61,581 nt of DNA from Gemmatimonadetes bacterium 13_2_20CM_2_65_7 (GCA_001915025.1 MNDR01000072.1:1-61581); one strand, 5' to 3'; counted from the first letter of the stretch, positions 9,247 to 20,374 are shown. Translations and numbers: made by a program. Notes: generated by a model from the letters alone, not told the origin.

Positions 9247-10716
9247 ATGACAAGCCTGCGTCTCCTTATCGTCGGCGCGGTCGTCGCGGCGATGATCTAC
9301 GGCGCGGCGCTGACGCTCGCGCTCACGGGAAATCTCGGCTCGACGGCCGTCATTGTCGTCATTGTCGGCGCGATCCTCCTTCCCATTGCCCTCCTGATCG
9401 TGCGCCGCCGCATGTGGAAGCCGCTCACGGCTCTCGAACAGGGGATCAAGCGGGTCGCCGATGGTGATCTGAGCACGCAGGTCCCGGTCGCGCGCGACGA
9501 CGAGCTCGGCAAAGTCACCACGCATTTCAATCAGATGACCCGCGTGCTGCGCGATCGGGCCGAAGAACAGGGGCGGTTTGCGGCGGCGGGCGAGCTGCTG
9601 GGCGGAGTCGCCCACGAAGTGAATAACCCGCTGATGGCGATCGCCAGTCACGCCGAGCTGCGGCTGTCGGACGGCCAGTTGCCCGCGGAGCAACGGAGCG
9701 AAATGCAGAACATCCTGCGGCAGGCGCAACGGGCCGCCAAACTGCTGCGTGGGTTGCTGCGCTTCGTCCGCGCCGGAGAGAAACGCGCGGCCGCGGTCAA
9801 CATGAATGACGTCGTACGCAGCGCGATCGACCTGGTGTCGTACCGCTTCAGCATCGACGAGATCTCGTTCGAAGGCCGGCTCGACCCCGGTCTGCCGGCA
9901 GTCGTCGGGGACGCCAATCGGCTGGAGCAGGTGGTGGTCAACCTGTTGAGCAATGCCATCGATGCCCTGCGCACGGTCAAACCGCCCCGCCGTCTCACCG
10001 TCGACAGCTCCGTGACCGAGGGCGGCGGGGGCGGCGATCGTGTTTGCGTCACGGTGACGGACAATGGGCCCGGCGTGAGCGCGGAGATCATCCAACGCCT
10101 GTTCCGGCCGTTTGCGAGCACCAAAGGCCGCCGCGGGACGGGGCTGGGCCTCTACATCTCGCGCCAGTTGGTGCGCGAGGCGGAAGGAGAGTTGGAGCTG
10201 GTGGCGCATGCCGAACGTGGCGCGCGCTTTCGAGTGTGGCTGCCCTGCGCGCCCGGAACCGTTCCAGTTGTGCCCGCGCGCAGCGCACCGGCCCCCGCTC
10301 CTGCCCCTCCTGCCCAAGCGACCAAAGCGAGCCTGGCGGGTATTCGAGTCTTGTTGGTCGATGATGAAGAGCCGATCCGCCGGCCGATGGCGCGCTTTCT
10401 CGGTAAGCGCGGCGCGGAGGTCACCGAGGCCGGTGATGGCGCGGCGGCCTTGGAGCGGATCCGCGGGGGCTTCGAGCCTCAGGTGATCCTGGCGGATTTG
10501 CGCATGCCTCGGATGGATGGCGCGGAGTTCTACGAGCGACTGTTGGAGGAGCAGCCGCGCCTCGCGGAGCGAGTGCTGTTCCTCTCAGGCGACATCACGC
10601 ACCTCGCGGGTCGCGGGTTGGCCGACGTGCCTCGCGACCGGGTCCTGGTCAAGCCGGTCGAGCTGGCGGAGCTCGAACGACGCATCGGCGACTTTCTGCG
10701 GGAGATGGCTGCCTAG
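9247..10716 (+). CDS. hybrid sensor histidine kinase/response regulator
   Basis: A 489-residue protein: two N-terminal membrane helices separated by only a few residues (about 3-25 and 32-52), a HAMP domain (about 53-105), a HisKA domain with the phospho-acceptor in GGVAHEVNNPL (H123), a HATPase domain (VVNLLSNAID, DNGPGVS, GRRGTGLGLYIS), a Pro/Ala-rich linker, and a C-terminal receiver with VDDEEP and the acceptor Asp in ILADLRMPRMDG. The nearly absent periplasmic loop suggests sensing of a membrane or cytoplasmic cue. I chose ATG 9247 rather than the TTG nine bases earlier. It is divergent from the metalloprotease and directly followed by a zinc-ribbon microprotein gene. Confidence 0.92.
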   Translation: MTSLRLLIVGAVVAAMIYGAALTLALTGNLGSTAVIVVIVGAILLPIALLIVRRRMWKPLTALEQGIKRVADGDLSTQVPVARDDELGKVTTHFNQMTRVLRDRAEEQGRFAAAGELLGGVAHEVNNPLMAIASHAELRLSDGQLPAEQRSEMQNILRQAQRAAKLLRGLLRFVRAGEKRAAAVNMNDVVRSAIDLVSYRFSIDEISFEGRLDPGLPAVVGDANRLEQVVVNLLSNAIDALRTVKPPRRLTVDSSVTEGGGGGDRVCVTVTDNGPGVSAEIIQRLFRPFASTKGRRGTGLGLYISRQLVREAEGELELVAHAERGARFRVWLPCAPGTVPVVPARSAPAPAPAPPAQATKASLAGIRVLLVDDEEPIRRPMARFLGKRGAEVTEAGDGAAALERIRGGFEPQVILADLRMPRMDGAEFYERLLEEQPRLAERVLFLSGDITHLAGRGLADVPRDRVLVKPVELAELERRIGDFLREMAA

Positions 10717-10983
10717 ATGCTGATCGTGGTGGTCTTGTTTGCGACGGTGTTGCTGCGCGCAGGAATCGTGATCGTGGTCGTCTATCTGATCCTGCCTGCG
10801 ACGCGGGTGTGTCCTCGCTGCGCCTCCGACCTCAGTCTGATCCGGCATCCGGTGCTGCGGCACCTCGTACCGTCCGTCGAGCACCGCTGGTGTCTGACGT
10901 GCGGTTGGAGCGGCATCGTACGGCGGACGCCGCAGCTGCCCACCACTCAGTCACGCGTGATCAATCGCGCCGCCCGCTCATAG
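10717..10983 (+). CDS. small membrane-anchored zinc-ribbon protein
   Basis: An 88-residue protein with one N-terminal hydrophobic helix (residues 2-27) followed by two Cys pairs, CPRC at about 32-35 and CLTC at about 59-62, spaced as in a zinc ribbon. Its ATG directly follows the kinase stop codon with no intervening base, so translation is coupled to the kinase. No family is recognised. The coupling suggests a partner or accessory of the sensor, which is inference only. Its last 37 bases overlap the ndh gene on the other strand. Confidence 0.7.
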   Translation: MLIVVVLFATVLLRAGIVIVVVYLILPATRVCPRCASDLSLIRHPVLRHLVPSVEHRWCLTCGWSGIVRRTPQLPTTQSRVINRAARS

Positions 10984-12212
10984 AAGAAGTAGTCCCACGC
11001 CCAGTTGAGCAGCACAAACAACTTGTTGCGAAAACCGATCAGCTGGATGATGTGCACGACCAGCCACATGACCCAGGCGGGGAAGCCGCTGAGATTAAGT
11101 CCGAAGACATGGGCGACAGCGGCGTTCCGGCCGATCGTCGCCAGCGTGCCCTGATCGTGGTAGCGGAATTGCTGCAGCGGTTTGTTGTGCAGCGCGCGCG
11201 CGATGTTCCGCGCTACCGTCTCTGCCATTTGGATCGCTACCGGCGCAACCATCGGCAGCGGCTCGCCGTTCTGTTCGCCGTACGCGGCATCACCGATGAT
11301 GTAAACATCTGGATGCCCTTGTACCTGCAGTGTGGGCTCAACAGCGATACGACCCTGGCGCGCGGTTGGGAGACCAAGCCGGGCACTCAATCCCGCCGCG
11401 CGCACGCCGGCGGCCCAGATGACGGTGTGCGCGGGAATGATCTCGCCGCTCTTGAGTCGAATTTGCTCACCATCGAAGTCCGCGACCGTCGCCCCGAAGC
11501 GCACGTCGATCCACTTGCGCCAGAGCGTCTTGCCGGCCGCTTCGCGCAATCGCTCCGGCATAGACGCGAGCAGCTTGTCCGTGGCTTCCAGCAGCAGGAT
11601 CCGGACATCCTTGATATTCAGCCGGGGATAATCCTTCACCAGCACGAGCCGAATCAGTTCCGACAGCGCGCCCGCCATCTCGACGCCGGTCGGTCCGCCG
11701 CCCACGACAATGAACGTCAGCTTCGCGCGCCGCCGTTCGGGGTCTGTCTCCAACATCGCCTGCTCGAAACAGGTGAGCACGTGATTGCGAATGGTGACGG
11801 CGTCGCCGATGTCCTTGAGTCCCAGACCGTGCTTCATCATCGAGTCGAGCCCGAAGAAGTTCGTCTCGCCGCCGTGAGCGAGCACGAGGAAATCGTAGGA
11901 GATGGGTCCACCGCTCGTAGCGAGGCGGCGCTGCGCGAAATCGACGCCGGTCACCTCGACCATGCGAAAATCGAAATTCTTCTGGCCCCGGAGAATGGCG
12001 CGAACCGGCTTGGCTATCTGCTCGGGCTCGAGGCCGGCGGTCGCGACCTGGTAGAGCAGCGGCTGAAAGAGGTGATAGTTGTTGCGGTCGAGCAGAACGA
12101 CTTGAACCGGCGCGCGGCGTAAGCTCCGAGCGACGCGCAGTCCTCCGAAGCCCGCGCCGACGACGACGACTCTCTCAGCACTTCGTGATGTTGCAATAGC
12201 CGATCCCACCAT
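10947..12212 (-). CDS. ndh: type II NADH dehydrogenase (non-proton-pumping NADH:quinone oxidoreductase)
   Basis: A 421-residue flavoprotein. It has the FAD-binding VVVVGAGFGGLRVA near residue 15, the NADH-binding FIVVGGGPTGVEMAGAL near 172, the second FAD motif PDVYIIGDAAY, and a C-terminal amphipathic membrane-anchoring stretch with FLLNWAWDYFF-like residues. It oxidises NADH and reduces quinone at the membrane surface without pumping protons. The only in-frame starts are ATG 12212 or the next GTG, both inside the end of sdhB, so the first 13 residues are read from sdhB sequence in another frame. It closes the mdh-sdh operon. See the finding on sdhB truncation. Confidence 0.88.
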   Translation of the reverse strand: MVGSAIATSRSAERVVVVGAGFGGLRVARSLRRAPVQVVLLDRNNYHLFQPLLYQVATAGLEPEQIAKPVRAILRGQKNFDFRMVEVTGVDFAQRRLATSGGPISYDFLVLAHGGETNFFGLDSMMKHGLGLKDIGDAVTIRNHVLTCFEQAMLETDPERRRAKLTFIVVGGGPTGVEMAGALSELIRLVLVKDYPRLNIKDVRILLLEATDKLLASMPERLREAAGKTLWRKWIDVRFGATVADFDGEQIRLKSGEIIPAHTVIWAAGVRAAGLSARLGLPTARQGRIAVEPTLQVQGHPDVYIIGDAAYGEQNGEPLPMVAPVAIQMAETVARNIARALHNKPLQQFRYHDQGTLATIGRNAAVAHVFGLNLSGFPAWVMWLVVHIIQLIGFRNKLFVLLNWAWDYFFYERAARLITRD

Positions 12213-12798
12213 CGTGCCGCAGGTGCTCGCGCCGGTCGGCCTCGTCCAGCGGATGCATCTCGTATACGGCGGCGCGCACCAGCATCGCCGGACCCATGAA
12301 GGCGCTGTGCTTTTCATGCGTGCGGAGCACGTGGCAGACGTCCTGACACAGGAAGCACTCGATGCATTTGCGGAATTCCTGTGGCCGTTCGACCTCATAC
12401 TGGTACATCCGCCAGGTGCCGTCAGGGAAATCGGGGGCGCGCGGTTGAAACGCGGGAATCCGCTTGTTCACTTCGTAGTTCCACGACACATCCGTCACGA
12501 GGTCTTTTATCAACGGGAACGCTTTCATCGGCGTGACCGTGAGCGGTTCGTCGGCGGGATAATCGGACATCCGCGTCATGCACATGAGGCGGGGCTTGCC
12601 GTTGATCTCGGCCGAGCACGAGCCGCACTTCCCCGCCTTGCAGTTCCAGCGCACGGCGAGGTCCGGCGCCTGTTCGGCCTGAATGGCGTGCACGACGTCG
12701 AGCACGACCATCCCTTCGCCGGTGGCGACTGCGTACTCTTTCAGCTCGCCGCGCTCCCGGGTGCCGCGGAACAGGCGCACGCGACGTTGCTCGGACAC
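12175..12798 (-). CDS. sdhB: succinate dehydrogenase iron-sulfur subunit, C-terminally truncated
   Basis: A 207-residue iron-sulfur subunit carrying electrons from SdhA to quinone. The [2Fe-2S] ligands C53, C58, C61 and C73 are present, as are C145, C148, C151 and C155 of the cubane and [3Fe-4S] clusters, and C202. The family then normally continues through a CC-x3-CP segment to about 240 residues. Here the TGA at 12177-12175 falls exactly where the second Cys of CC is expected, so the third [3Fe-4S] ligand and the fourth [4Fe-4S] ligand are missing. The start GTG lies two bases after the sdhA stop. The remainder seems to have been replaced by ndh. Confidence 0.85.
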   Translation of the reverse strand: MSEQRRVRLFRGTRERGELKEYAVATGEGMVVLDVVHAIQAEQAPDLAVRWNCKAGKCGSCSAEINGKPRLMCMTRMSDYPADEPLTVTPMKAFPLIKDLVTDVSWNYEVNKRIPAFQPRAPDFPDGTWRMYQYEVERPQEFRKCIECFLCQDVCHVLRTHEKHSAFMGPAMLVRAAVYEMHPLDEADRREHLRHDGGIGYCNITKC

Positions 12799-12800
12799 GG

Positions 12801-14602
12801 TCAGGCCCCTTCCTTGATGAGTCTCGCGAGATCAGCCGGGATCGGTGGCTGCGTTTCACGCTGCACGGTCATGCGCGCGCCTTCCTTCCTTATCACAATC
12901 TGCTCGCGTGCCTGGCGCTCATCGGAATCGGGATAATCGCTCCGCGTATGGGCGCCACGGCTCTCGGTTCGCTCCAATGCGGCGCGTGCAGACGCCTCGG
13001 ACACGACCAACAGCGACCGCAAGTCGATCGCCGTATGCCACCCCGGGTTGTACTCGCGACTGCCCGTAACTCCGGCCTCGAGCGCGCGGACCTTCAGCTT
13101 ATCGAGCTCGGCAAGCGCGGTCTCGAGACCCAGTCGATCGCGGATGATGCCGGCGTGGCGCTGCATGACCGCCTGCAATGCCGACTGCACGGCAAAGGGG
13201 TTCTCGCCTTCTGCGCGGTCGAATGGTGCAAGCGCCTCCTGCATCGTGATGTCAATCTCTGAATCGGGGATGTGGGATCGAGATCCTCGTCTGCCCGCCT
13301 CCGCGGCATGGAAGCCGGCGCGCCTGCCGAACACGAGCAGGTCGCTGAGCGAGTTGCCGCCGAGCCGGTTGGCGCCGTGCATGCCGCCTCCGACTTCGCC
13401 GGCCGCATAGAGGCCCGGTACCGTCGCCTCTTGCGTCTCGGCGTCGACCTTCACGCCACCCATGACGTAATGCGTGGTCGGCCCGATTTCCATCGCGTCT
13501 TTGGTGATGTCGACCTGCGCGAGCTCTTTGAACTGATGATACATGCTGGGCAGCTTCTTCTTGATGTAATCGGCATTCTGTTTCGAGGCGATATCGAGAT
13601 AGACCCCGCCATGCGGACTGCCCCGCCCTTCCGCGATCTCCCGCGTGATCGCTTTGGAGACGACGTCGCGCGTCAGCAGCTCCGGCGGACGTCGATTCTT
13701 CTTGCGATCGCCCTTCACCCACGCGTCCGCCTCCGCCTCCGTCTCGGCGAAGTCGCCTTTGAACATGTCCGGCATGTAGCGGAACATGAACCGCTCGCCG
13801 GTGGCATTCTTGAGGACGCCGCCCTCACCACGCACGCCTTCGGTGACGAGAATGCCACGCACACTCGGCGGCCACACCATGCCGGTCGGATGGAACTGCA
13901 CGAACTCCATGTCGATCAGCTCGGCGCCTGCGTCATAGGCGAGTGCATGGCCGTCGCCGGTGTATTCCCAAGAATTGCTCGTGATCTGCCACGCTTTGCC
14001 GATGCCGCCGGTCGCGAGCACGATCGCGCCGGCGCGGAAGAGCACGAAGCGGCCGGTCTCGCGGAAGTAACCCAGCGCCCCCGCGATCCCTCCACCGGTG
14101 ACGAACAGCTTGAAGACGGTGCACTCCATGTGGACGTCGATGCCGGAGTGCACGCCTTTGTCCTGAAGCACGCGAATCATCTCGAGACCGGTGCGGTCGC
14201 CGACGTGGGCCAGCCGGCTGTAGGTGTGACCGCCGAACGGCCGCTGGTTGATGCGTCCGTCGGGCGTCCTATCGAACAGCGCGCCCCACGCCTCGAGCTC
14301 CTTGATCCGGTCAGGGGCTTCCTGGGCGAGGATCTGCGCCATGCGCCAGTTGTTGTGCATCTTGCCGCCGCGCATCGTGTCGCGGAAATGCACGCGCCAG
14401 TTGTCTTCGCCCATCACGTTGCCGAGCGCGGCTGCCGCTCCCCCTTCGGCCATGACCGTGTGCGCCTTGCCAAGCAGCGACTTACAGACGAGCGCGACTT
14501 TGGCCTGCTGCGCGCTGGCCTCGATGGCGGCGCGTAACCCGGCGCCGCCCGCCCCGATGACGACGACATCGTAGGTATGCGTCCGGAGATTGGCAGCAGC
14601 CA

Positions 14603-14603
<1 letters not shown>
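12801..14603 (-). CDS. sdhA: succinate dehydrogenase/fumarate reductase flavoprotein subunit
   Basis: A 600-residue FAD protein that oxidises succinate to fumarate in the TCA cycle. It begins with the dinucleotide-binding VVVIGAGGAGLRAA, has the flavin-linking region SLLGKAHTVMAEGG (His for covalent FAD), the active-site stretch FVQFHPTGM, and HYVMGGVKVD and GLYAAGEVGGGMHGANRLGG near the C-terminal side. I chose the GTG at 14603, which overlaps the sdhC stop (TAGTG) and gives MAAANLRTHTYDVVV; no better start exists. It is followed by sdhB with a two-base gap. Confidence 0.94.
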
Positions 14604-16358
<1,755 letters not shown>

Positions 16359-16361
16359 ACC

Positions 16362-17387
16362 TTACCCGCCCCTTGTATGCATCTCCCGGTGCGGATCGGC
16401 GCGCAACGCTGCGAGCGGATACAGCGCCGACCGCGCGGCGAGGCCTAAACGCTCTTCCGCGCCACGGTCCGTGCGGTCCCGCCAACCATCGGTGATGAGA
16501 TCCGCCAGCTCGGCATCGGTTGCACCGTTGCGCAGCGGTTCGCGCAAATCGATGCCCCTCGCCGCGTATAGGCACATGAACCACGTCCCATCGGCCGTGA
16601 TTCGGCTGCGGTCGCAGGAGCGGCAGAACGGTGCCGTAGTGGACGCCACAATGCCGAACGTCGTGCCGTCGGTTAGACGGAAACGTTCGGCGGGAGCGCT
16701 GGGATCACGACCTTCGGTGACTGGCGTGATAGAACCGTATCGCTGTGACAACACGGCGAGGATTTCGCGCCTAGAAAACACCTGTTCGGGTGACCACGCC
16801 GTCGCCCCGCCCACGTCCATGTACTCGATGAACCGCACTTCGGCGTCGTCCTTGCGCGCGAATTCGATCAGATCCACCAGCTCGTCGTCATTCACGCCGC
16901 GCATGACGACCGTATTGATCTTCACCCGATCGAATCCGGCTGCACGCGCCGCGGCGATGCCAGCGAGAACGTCGGCGTGCCGATCCGTACGAGCGATTTC
17001 GCGCATACGGTCGGGCCGCAATGTGTCGAGGCTGACGGTGATGCGCCCCAGACCTGCCCCCCGCAACTCGCTTGCCTGTGTCGCGAGCAGCAGGCCGTTC
17101 GTCGTCATGGCGAGGTCCCGAACCCCTGGGACTGCGGCGAGCATCCGAGTGAGCGCCGGCAAATCATGCCGGAGCAACGGCTCGCCACCCGTGAGGCGAA
17201 CTTTATGGGCGCCGAGCGAGGCGAATACAGCGACCAATCGAGTGATCTCTTCGAACGTCAGAATGGACTGCTTGGGGAGCCAGACGTAGTCCCGCTCAGG
17301 CATGCAGTACCGGCACCGCAGGTTACAGCGATCCGTGACGGAGACGCGAAGGCTGCCGAGCGGACGATCGAAGCGATCAGCGATCAC
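16362..17387 (-). CDS. moaA: GTP 3',8-cyclase (molybdenum cofactor biosynthesis protein A)
   Basis: A 341-residue radical SAM enzyme that starts molybdopterin synthesis by cyclising GTP with MoaC. The SAM cluster motif CNLRCRYC lies near residue 22, RLTGGEPLLR near 70, and the C-terminal cluster motif FCRSCDRSRITADG near 258 is followed by a third Cys in WFMCLY. I chose the GTG at 17387, which gives MIADRFDRPLGSLRVSVTDRC as in relatives and overlaps the moaE end by 11 bases. The usual C-terminal GG is present. moaC is not in the window. Confidence 0.92.
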   Translation of the reverse strand: MIADRFDRPLGSLRVSVTDRCNLRCRYCMPERDYVWLPKQSILTFEEITRLVAVFASLGAHKVRLTGGEPLLRHDLPALTRMLAAVPGVRDLAMTTNGLLLATQASELRGAGLGRITVSLDTLRPDRMREIARTDRHADVLAGIAAARAAGFDRVKINTVVMRGVNDDELVDLIEFARKDDAEVRFIEYMDVGGATAWSPEQVFSRREILAVLSQRYGSITPVTEGRDPSAPAERFRLTDGTTFGIVASTTAPFCRSCDRSRITADGTWFMCLYAARGIDLREPLRNGATDAELADLITDGWRDRTDRGAEERLGLAARSALYPLAALRADPHREMHTRGG

Positions 17388-17814
17388 GCAGGCCACCGGC
17401 CACCGGTTTTCCGGAGGGATCGACCCACGTGGCCGTGCCATCCGCGTGCATCTCTTTCTTCCATATCGGCAACCGTTGCTTCACTTCCTCGATCACGTAG
17501 CGGCACGCCGCAAACGCCGCGTCGCGATGCGGCGCGGCGGCGACGATCGCGATGCTTGCCTCACCGACCGGGATCATGCCGAGGCGATGCTGGAGCATCA
17601 CACGCGCTTCAGGCCAGCGCTCATGGGTCTCGGCCAGCATCCGCTCGATCTCGCCGATTGCCATCTCGTCGTATGCGGAATACTCGATGCTCGTGACGTC
17701 ATCGTCTTGGCGCACGGTGCCCATGAAGACACAGGTACCGCCTCGGTCGGGCCCTTGCACGTCGGCGCGAAGCGATTCGACGGAGATCGGGTGAAAGGTG
17801 AGGTACGCCATCAT
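17377..17814 (-). CDS. moaE: molybdopterin synthase catalytic subunit
   Basis: A 145-residue protein matching the large subunit of molybdopterin synthase, which transfers sulfur from MoaD thiocarboxylate to cyclic pyranopterin monophosphate. Diagnostic stretches are FMGTVRQDDDVTSIEYSAYD, HRLGMIPVGEASIAIVAAAPHRDAAF and the active-site LPIWKKE with its lysines. It overlaps moaD by four bases and moaA by 11, so the three are one operon. Confidence 0.94.
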   Translation of the reverse strand: MMAYLTFHPISVESLRADVQGPDRGGTCVFMGTVRQDDDVTSIEYSAYDEMAIGEIERMLAETHERWPEARVMLQHRLGMIPVGEASIAIVAAAPHRDAAFAACRYVIEEVKQRLPIWKKEMHADGTATWVDPSGKPVAGGLRDR

Positions 17815-18059
17815 CCGCCCGACAGGGGAGGCAACAATGCTATCTCGTCGCCGTCACTCACCCGCGTGTCCAGTTTCACCTGACGGAGGTTCAGGGCGGC
17901 GAGAGGACGAGGCGGCAAGTCTCGAGCGCCCGGGACCGTTTGTCGGACCCGCGCGAGGACGTCGCTCACTGTCGCCGTTGGCGGAACGGCCACGGCCGCC
18001 GACTCACACCCTGTCAGCTCTGCGTAGCGCGCGAAGAACCGTACCGTGACGGTCGCCAT
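17811..18059 (-). CDS. moaD: molybdopterin synthase sulfur carrier subunit
   Basis: An 82-residue ubiquitin-fold protein beginning VTVRFFARYAELTG and ending in the di-glycine LLPPLSGG, whose terminal glycine is adenylylated and thiocarboxylated. It partners with MoaE encoded immediately downstream. Start ATG 18059, shortly after the stop of the M61 peptidase gene. Confidence 0.93.
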   Translation of the reverse strand: MATVTVRFFARYAELTGCESAAVAVPPTATVSDVLARVRQTVPGARDLPPRPLAALNLRQVKLDTRVSDGDEIALLPPLSGG

Positions 18060-18066
18060 GATCCGA

Positions 18067-19866
18067 TTATAGTCCCGACGCCAGGCCCTGCCAGATCCTT
18101 GCCTGCTTGGGGGTCGGATTCGGCGCCCGCGTCAGCGTGAGGTGGGTGAGCGTACGCTCCTTCAGAACGGCGTTGAGCGTCAGCGTACGACCCCCGCGTT
18201 GCACCGTCAGTGTGAACGGCTGGCCGGATTTCCCTTGATACTTCGTACGGAACGCCTGGCCCCAATTTTGGTCCGCGGTCACCGCGACGCCGCCGACATT
18301 GCTCAACACATCACCCGGCTGCACACCGGCAGCCTCGGCGGCGCTACCCGGTGTGACGGATTGCACCTGCACGCCGCCGGTCGTCGTGGGACCACTCGAG
18401 ATTCCCACGAAGGGAATGCTGACGACCGAGCGGTTGACCACTACCCCCGCTCTCGCAAACACGCTCTCGTATGGCAATGAGTCGCGGCCATCGATATAGC
18501 GGCGATAGAACGTGTCGACGTCGGGCATGCCGGCCGCGCGCAGCTCGTTCAGCAGATCCGCCGTCAGGAATCCTTTGTTCTGGCGATAGTACTTTGTGTA
18601 CAGGGCGCGCATCACGTCATCGAGACTGTGCGCATTATCGCTGGCGTCACGAATCGAGAGGTCGAGCAGAAAGCCGAGCAGCGAACCCTTCGGATAGTAG
18701 AGTTGCGAGCTATTGATGTAGACCTCGTTGATCCACGTCGCCTCACTGCCGTCTTCCACGCTCCACGGCTCGGGTGTCGATTCCACCTGATCCATGTTCG
18801 ACGTCGCGTTGCGGAGGAATTGATCCGGGGTCCAGAGGCCGGATCGCAGGTTCGTAATGTCCGCGTAGTAGTCGGTTACGCCTTCAGACCACCACAAGAG
18901 CGGCGTGTACTGCTCGCCGTGGTAATCGTACGGCCACATCTCGGCCGGGCGAATCCGCTTCACATTCCAGAGATGGAAGAACTCGTGCGACAGCAGCGGA
19001 TACATGAAGTCGCCCAGGTTGCCGGACGCATCCGCGAATGCCTGCGCGGGCATGATGTCGTACTGCGAGTAGCTGTGTTCGAGGCCGCCACCGAATCTGA
19101 CCGGCTCGTGGATGACGTTGAAGAAGATCGTGTACACATCGTACGGAGCATCGCCCATGATGCGGTCCTGGACCGGCGCCATTTTCGCGATCCCGTTGCG
19201 CAAATTCGCGGCGACCGCGGGCGTGTAGTCCGCGGCGGGCCACAGCGCGATCCGAATCCATTTTCCGCCCGCCTGCAGCGAATCGAGACTGTAGCGGCCC
19301 AGGAACGTCATTGCATCCGCCAGCTCGTGGTAGTTGGCGGCGTGGTACTCGCGATTGACCGGTCCTTTGAGCGCAGTCGTCACTTGCCAACCACTAGGCA
19401 GGTGGAAGCGCACGTCGGCGGGACGCTCGAGGTGGCCTTCTTCGAACAGAAAGAGATTGGTGCCGAGAAACTGACCGAAGTCACTCCTGACGCGCGCGAT
19501 GGAGAGATCGATCGTGTCGGCGACGTAATCGAAGTCCACGGTCACGTGATCGCTGCCGCCGGCCACCACACGCCACGTGTCCTTATCCCGCCGATCCCAA
19601 CGGAGCGACGCGCCGGCCGTGTTGTGCGCCGTGAACCCGTGGACGTAGCGCGCGTAATTCTGGATTTCATAGTTTCCCGGACTCCACGCCGGCAGCGACA
19701 CGAACAGCGTCTCTTTTCCCGCAGTGGGGAAAATAGCGGCGACGGAGAACTCCTTCGCATCCGGATTCACACTGACATCGTAGACCGTCTGCGTTTGCGA
19801 GACCAGAAACCGGGGGAGCATGAGGGTGGTGACGGCAAGCAGGTTCCGACGAGACGAAAGGCGCAT
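18067..19866 (-). CDS. exported M61 glycyl aminopeptidase with PDZ domain
   Basis: A 599-residue exported protease. It has a signal peptide (about 1-24, ending FLVSQ), the M61 N-terminal beta domain, the zinc site HEFFHLWNVKRIRP near residue 305 followed by the downstream Glu in WWSEGVTDYY, and a C-terminal PDZ domain (about 500-580, SVTPGSAAEAAGVQPGDVL). The family cleaves N-terminal Gly or Ala. Two tandem ATGs exist at 19869 and 19866; I chose 19866 because GGAG then sits five bases upstream. It is followed by moaDEA. Confidence 0.9.
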   Translation of the reverse strand: MRLSSRRNLLAVTTLMLPRFLVSQTQTVYDVSVNPDAKEFSVAAIFPTAGKETLFVSLPAWSPGNYEIQNYARYVHGFTAHNTAGASLRWDRRDKDTWRVVAGGSDHVTVDFDYVADTIDLSIARVRSDFGQFLGTNLFLFEEGHLERPADVRFHLPSGWQVTTALKGPVNREYHAANYHELADAMTFLGRYSLDSLQAGGKWIRIALWPAADYTPAVAANLRNGIAKMAPVQDRIMGDAPYDVYTIFFNVIHEPVRFGGGLEHSYSQYDIMPAQAFADASGNLGDFMYPLLSHEFFHLWNVKRIRPAEMWPYDYHGEQYTPLLWWSEGVTDYYADITNLRSGLWTPDQFLRNATSNMDQVESTPEPWSVEDGSEATWINEVYINSSQLYYPKGSLLGFLLDLSIRDASDNAHSLDDVMRALYTKYYRQNKGFLTADLLNELRAAGMPDVDTFYRRYIDGRDSLPYESVFARAGVVVNRSVVSIPFVGISSGPTTTGGVQVQSVTPGSAAEAAGVQPGDVLSNVGGVAVTADQNWGQAFRTKYQGKSGQPFTLTVQRGGRTLTLNAVLKERTLTHLTLTRAPNPTPKQARIWQGLASGL

Positions 19867-19983
19867 CATTACTCCGCACAAGAGGTTCGGGCCTTTGGAG
19901 TGCAGCTCACCGATAATACCCACAAATAGAACGGCCCCGGCACTCCGCCGAGGCCATCCGCCAAGTCGTCCCGCTGCAGTGGC

Positions 19984-20298
19984 TTAGGACGAAACGCGCG
20001 CGCTCGCGTCGGCGACCATCGCGCGCAACTCCTTGCTGGGCTTGAAGACAGGAACGGGCCGCGCCGCTACTTCGACGGGATCACCAGTCCGTGGATTCCG
20101 CGCCATCCGCGTTTTGCGCTGACGGATCTTGAACGTCCCAAACCCGCGTATCTCAATGTTATGCTGCTCGGCTAGCGCCGCTTTGACCGCGTCGAGGAAG
20201 GAATCCACAACCCGCGCACAGTCCTTTTTTGAAATGAGGGGACCGGCTGTGCGAGCGATTTGCGCGGTGACCTTCTCGACCAGATCGGCCTTCGTCAT
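19984..20298 (-). CDS. HU/IHF-family DNA-binding protein
   Basis: A 104-residue nucleoid protein. It begins MTKADLVEKVTAQI and contains the signature GFGTFKIRQRKTRMARNPRTG and the arm/tail VFKPSKELRAMV, so it binds and bends DNA in the minor groove. I chose ATG 20298, preceded by a G-rich Shine-Dalgarno; a longer reading would run into the promoter. A strong promoter precedes it inside the carA 3' end, so it is probably transcribed on its own. Confidence 0.92.
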   Translation of the reverse strand: MTKADLVEKVTAQIARTAGPLISKKDCARVVDSFLDAVKAALAEQHNIEIRGFGTFKIRQRKTRMARNPRTGDPVEVAARPVPVFKPSKELRAMVADASARVSS

Positions 20299-20345
20299 TG
20301 GGTCCCCCCGTCCCGAACGTCTGCCGGGTAGCAAAGTCGGGGGCT

Positions 20346-20374
20346 ATGATACGGGCTTACTTATTTAGTGTCAA
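20346..20374 (-). promoter_or_regulatory. strong sigma-70 promoter of the HU-family gene
   Basis: On the minus strand TTGACA (20374-20369), a 17-base spacer and TATCAT (20351-20346) give a full-consensus -35 and a five-of-six -10. The predicted start is about 40 bases before the HU ATG. The -35 box and part of the spacer are the last codons of carA. Confidence 0.7.

Noticed and set aside
10809-12122. Long plus-strand open frame (437 codons) over ndh
   Set aside because: It is antisense to a clearly conserved flavoprotein and its translation is Arg/His-rich with no domain; a shadow of high-GC codon use.
12148-12177. Possible selenocysteine at the sdhB TGA, since it replaces a Cys ligand
   Set aside because: Read-through gives an Arg-rich sequence with no CP motif or family similarity, and the same bases encode the well-conserved start of ndh; truncation explains it better.
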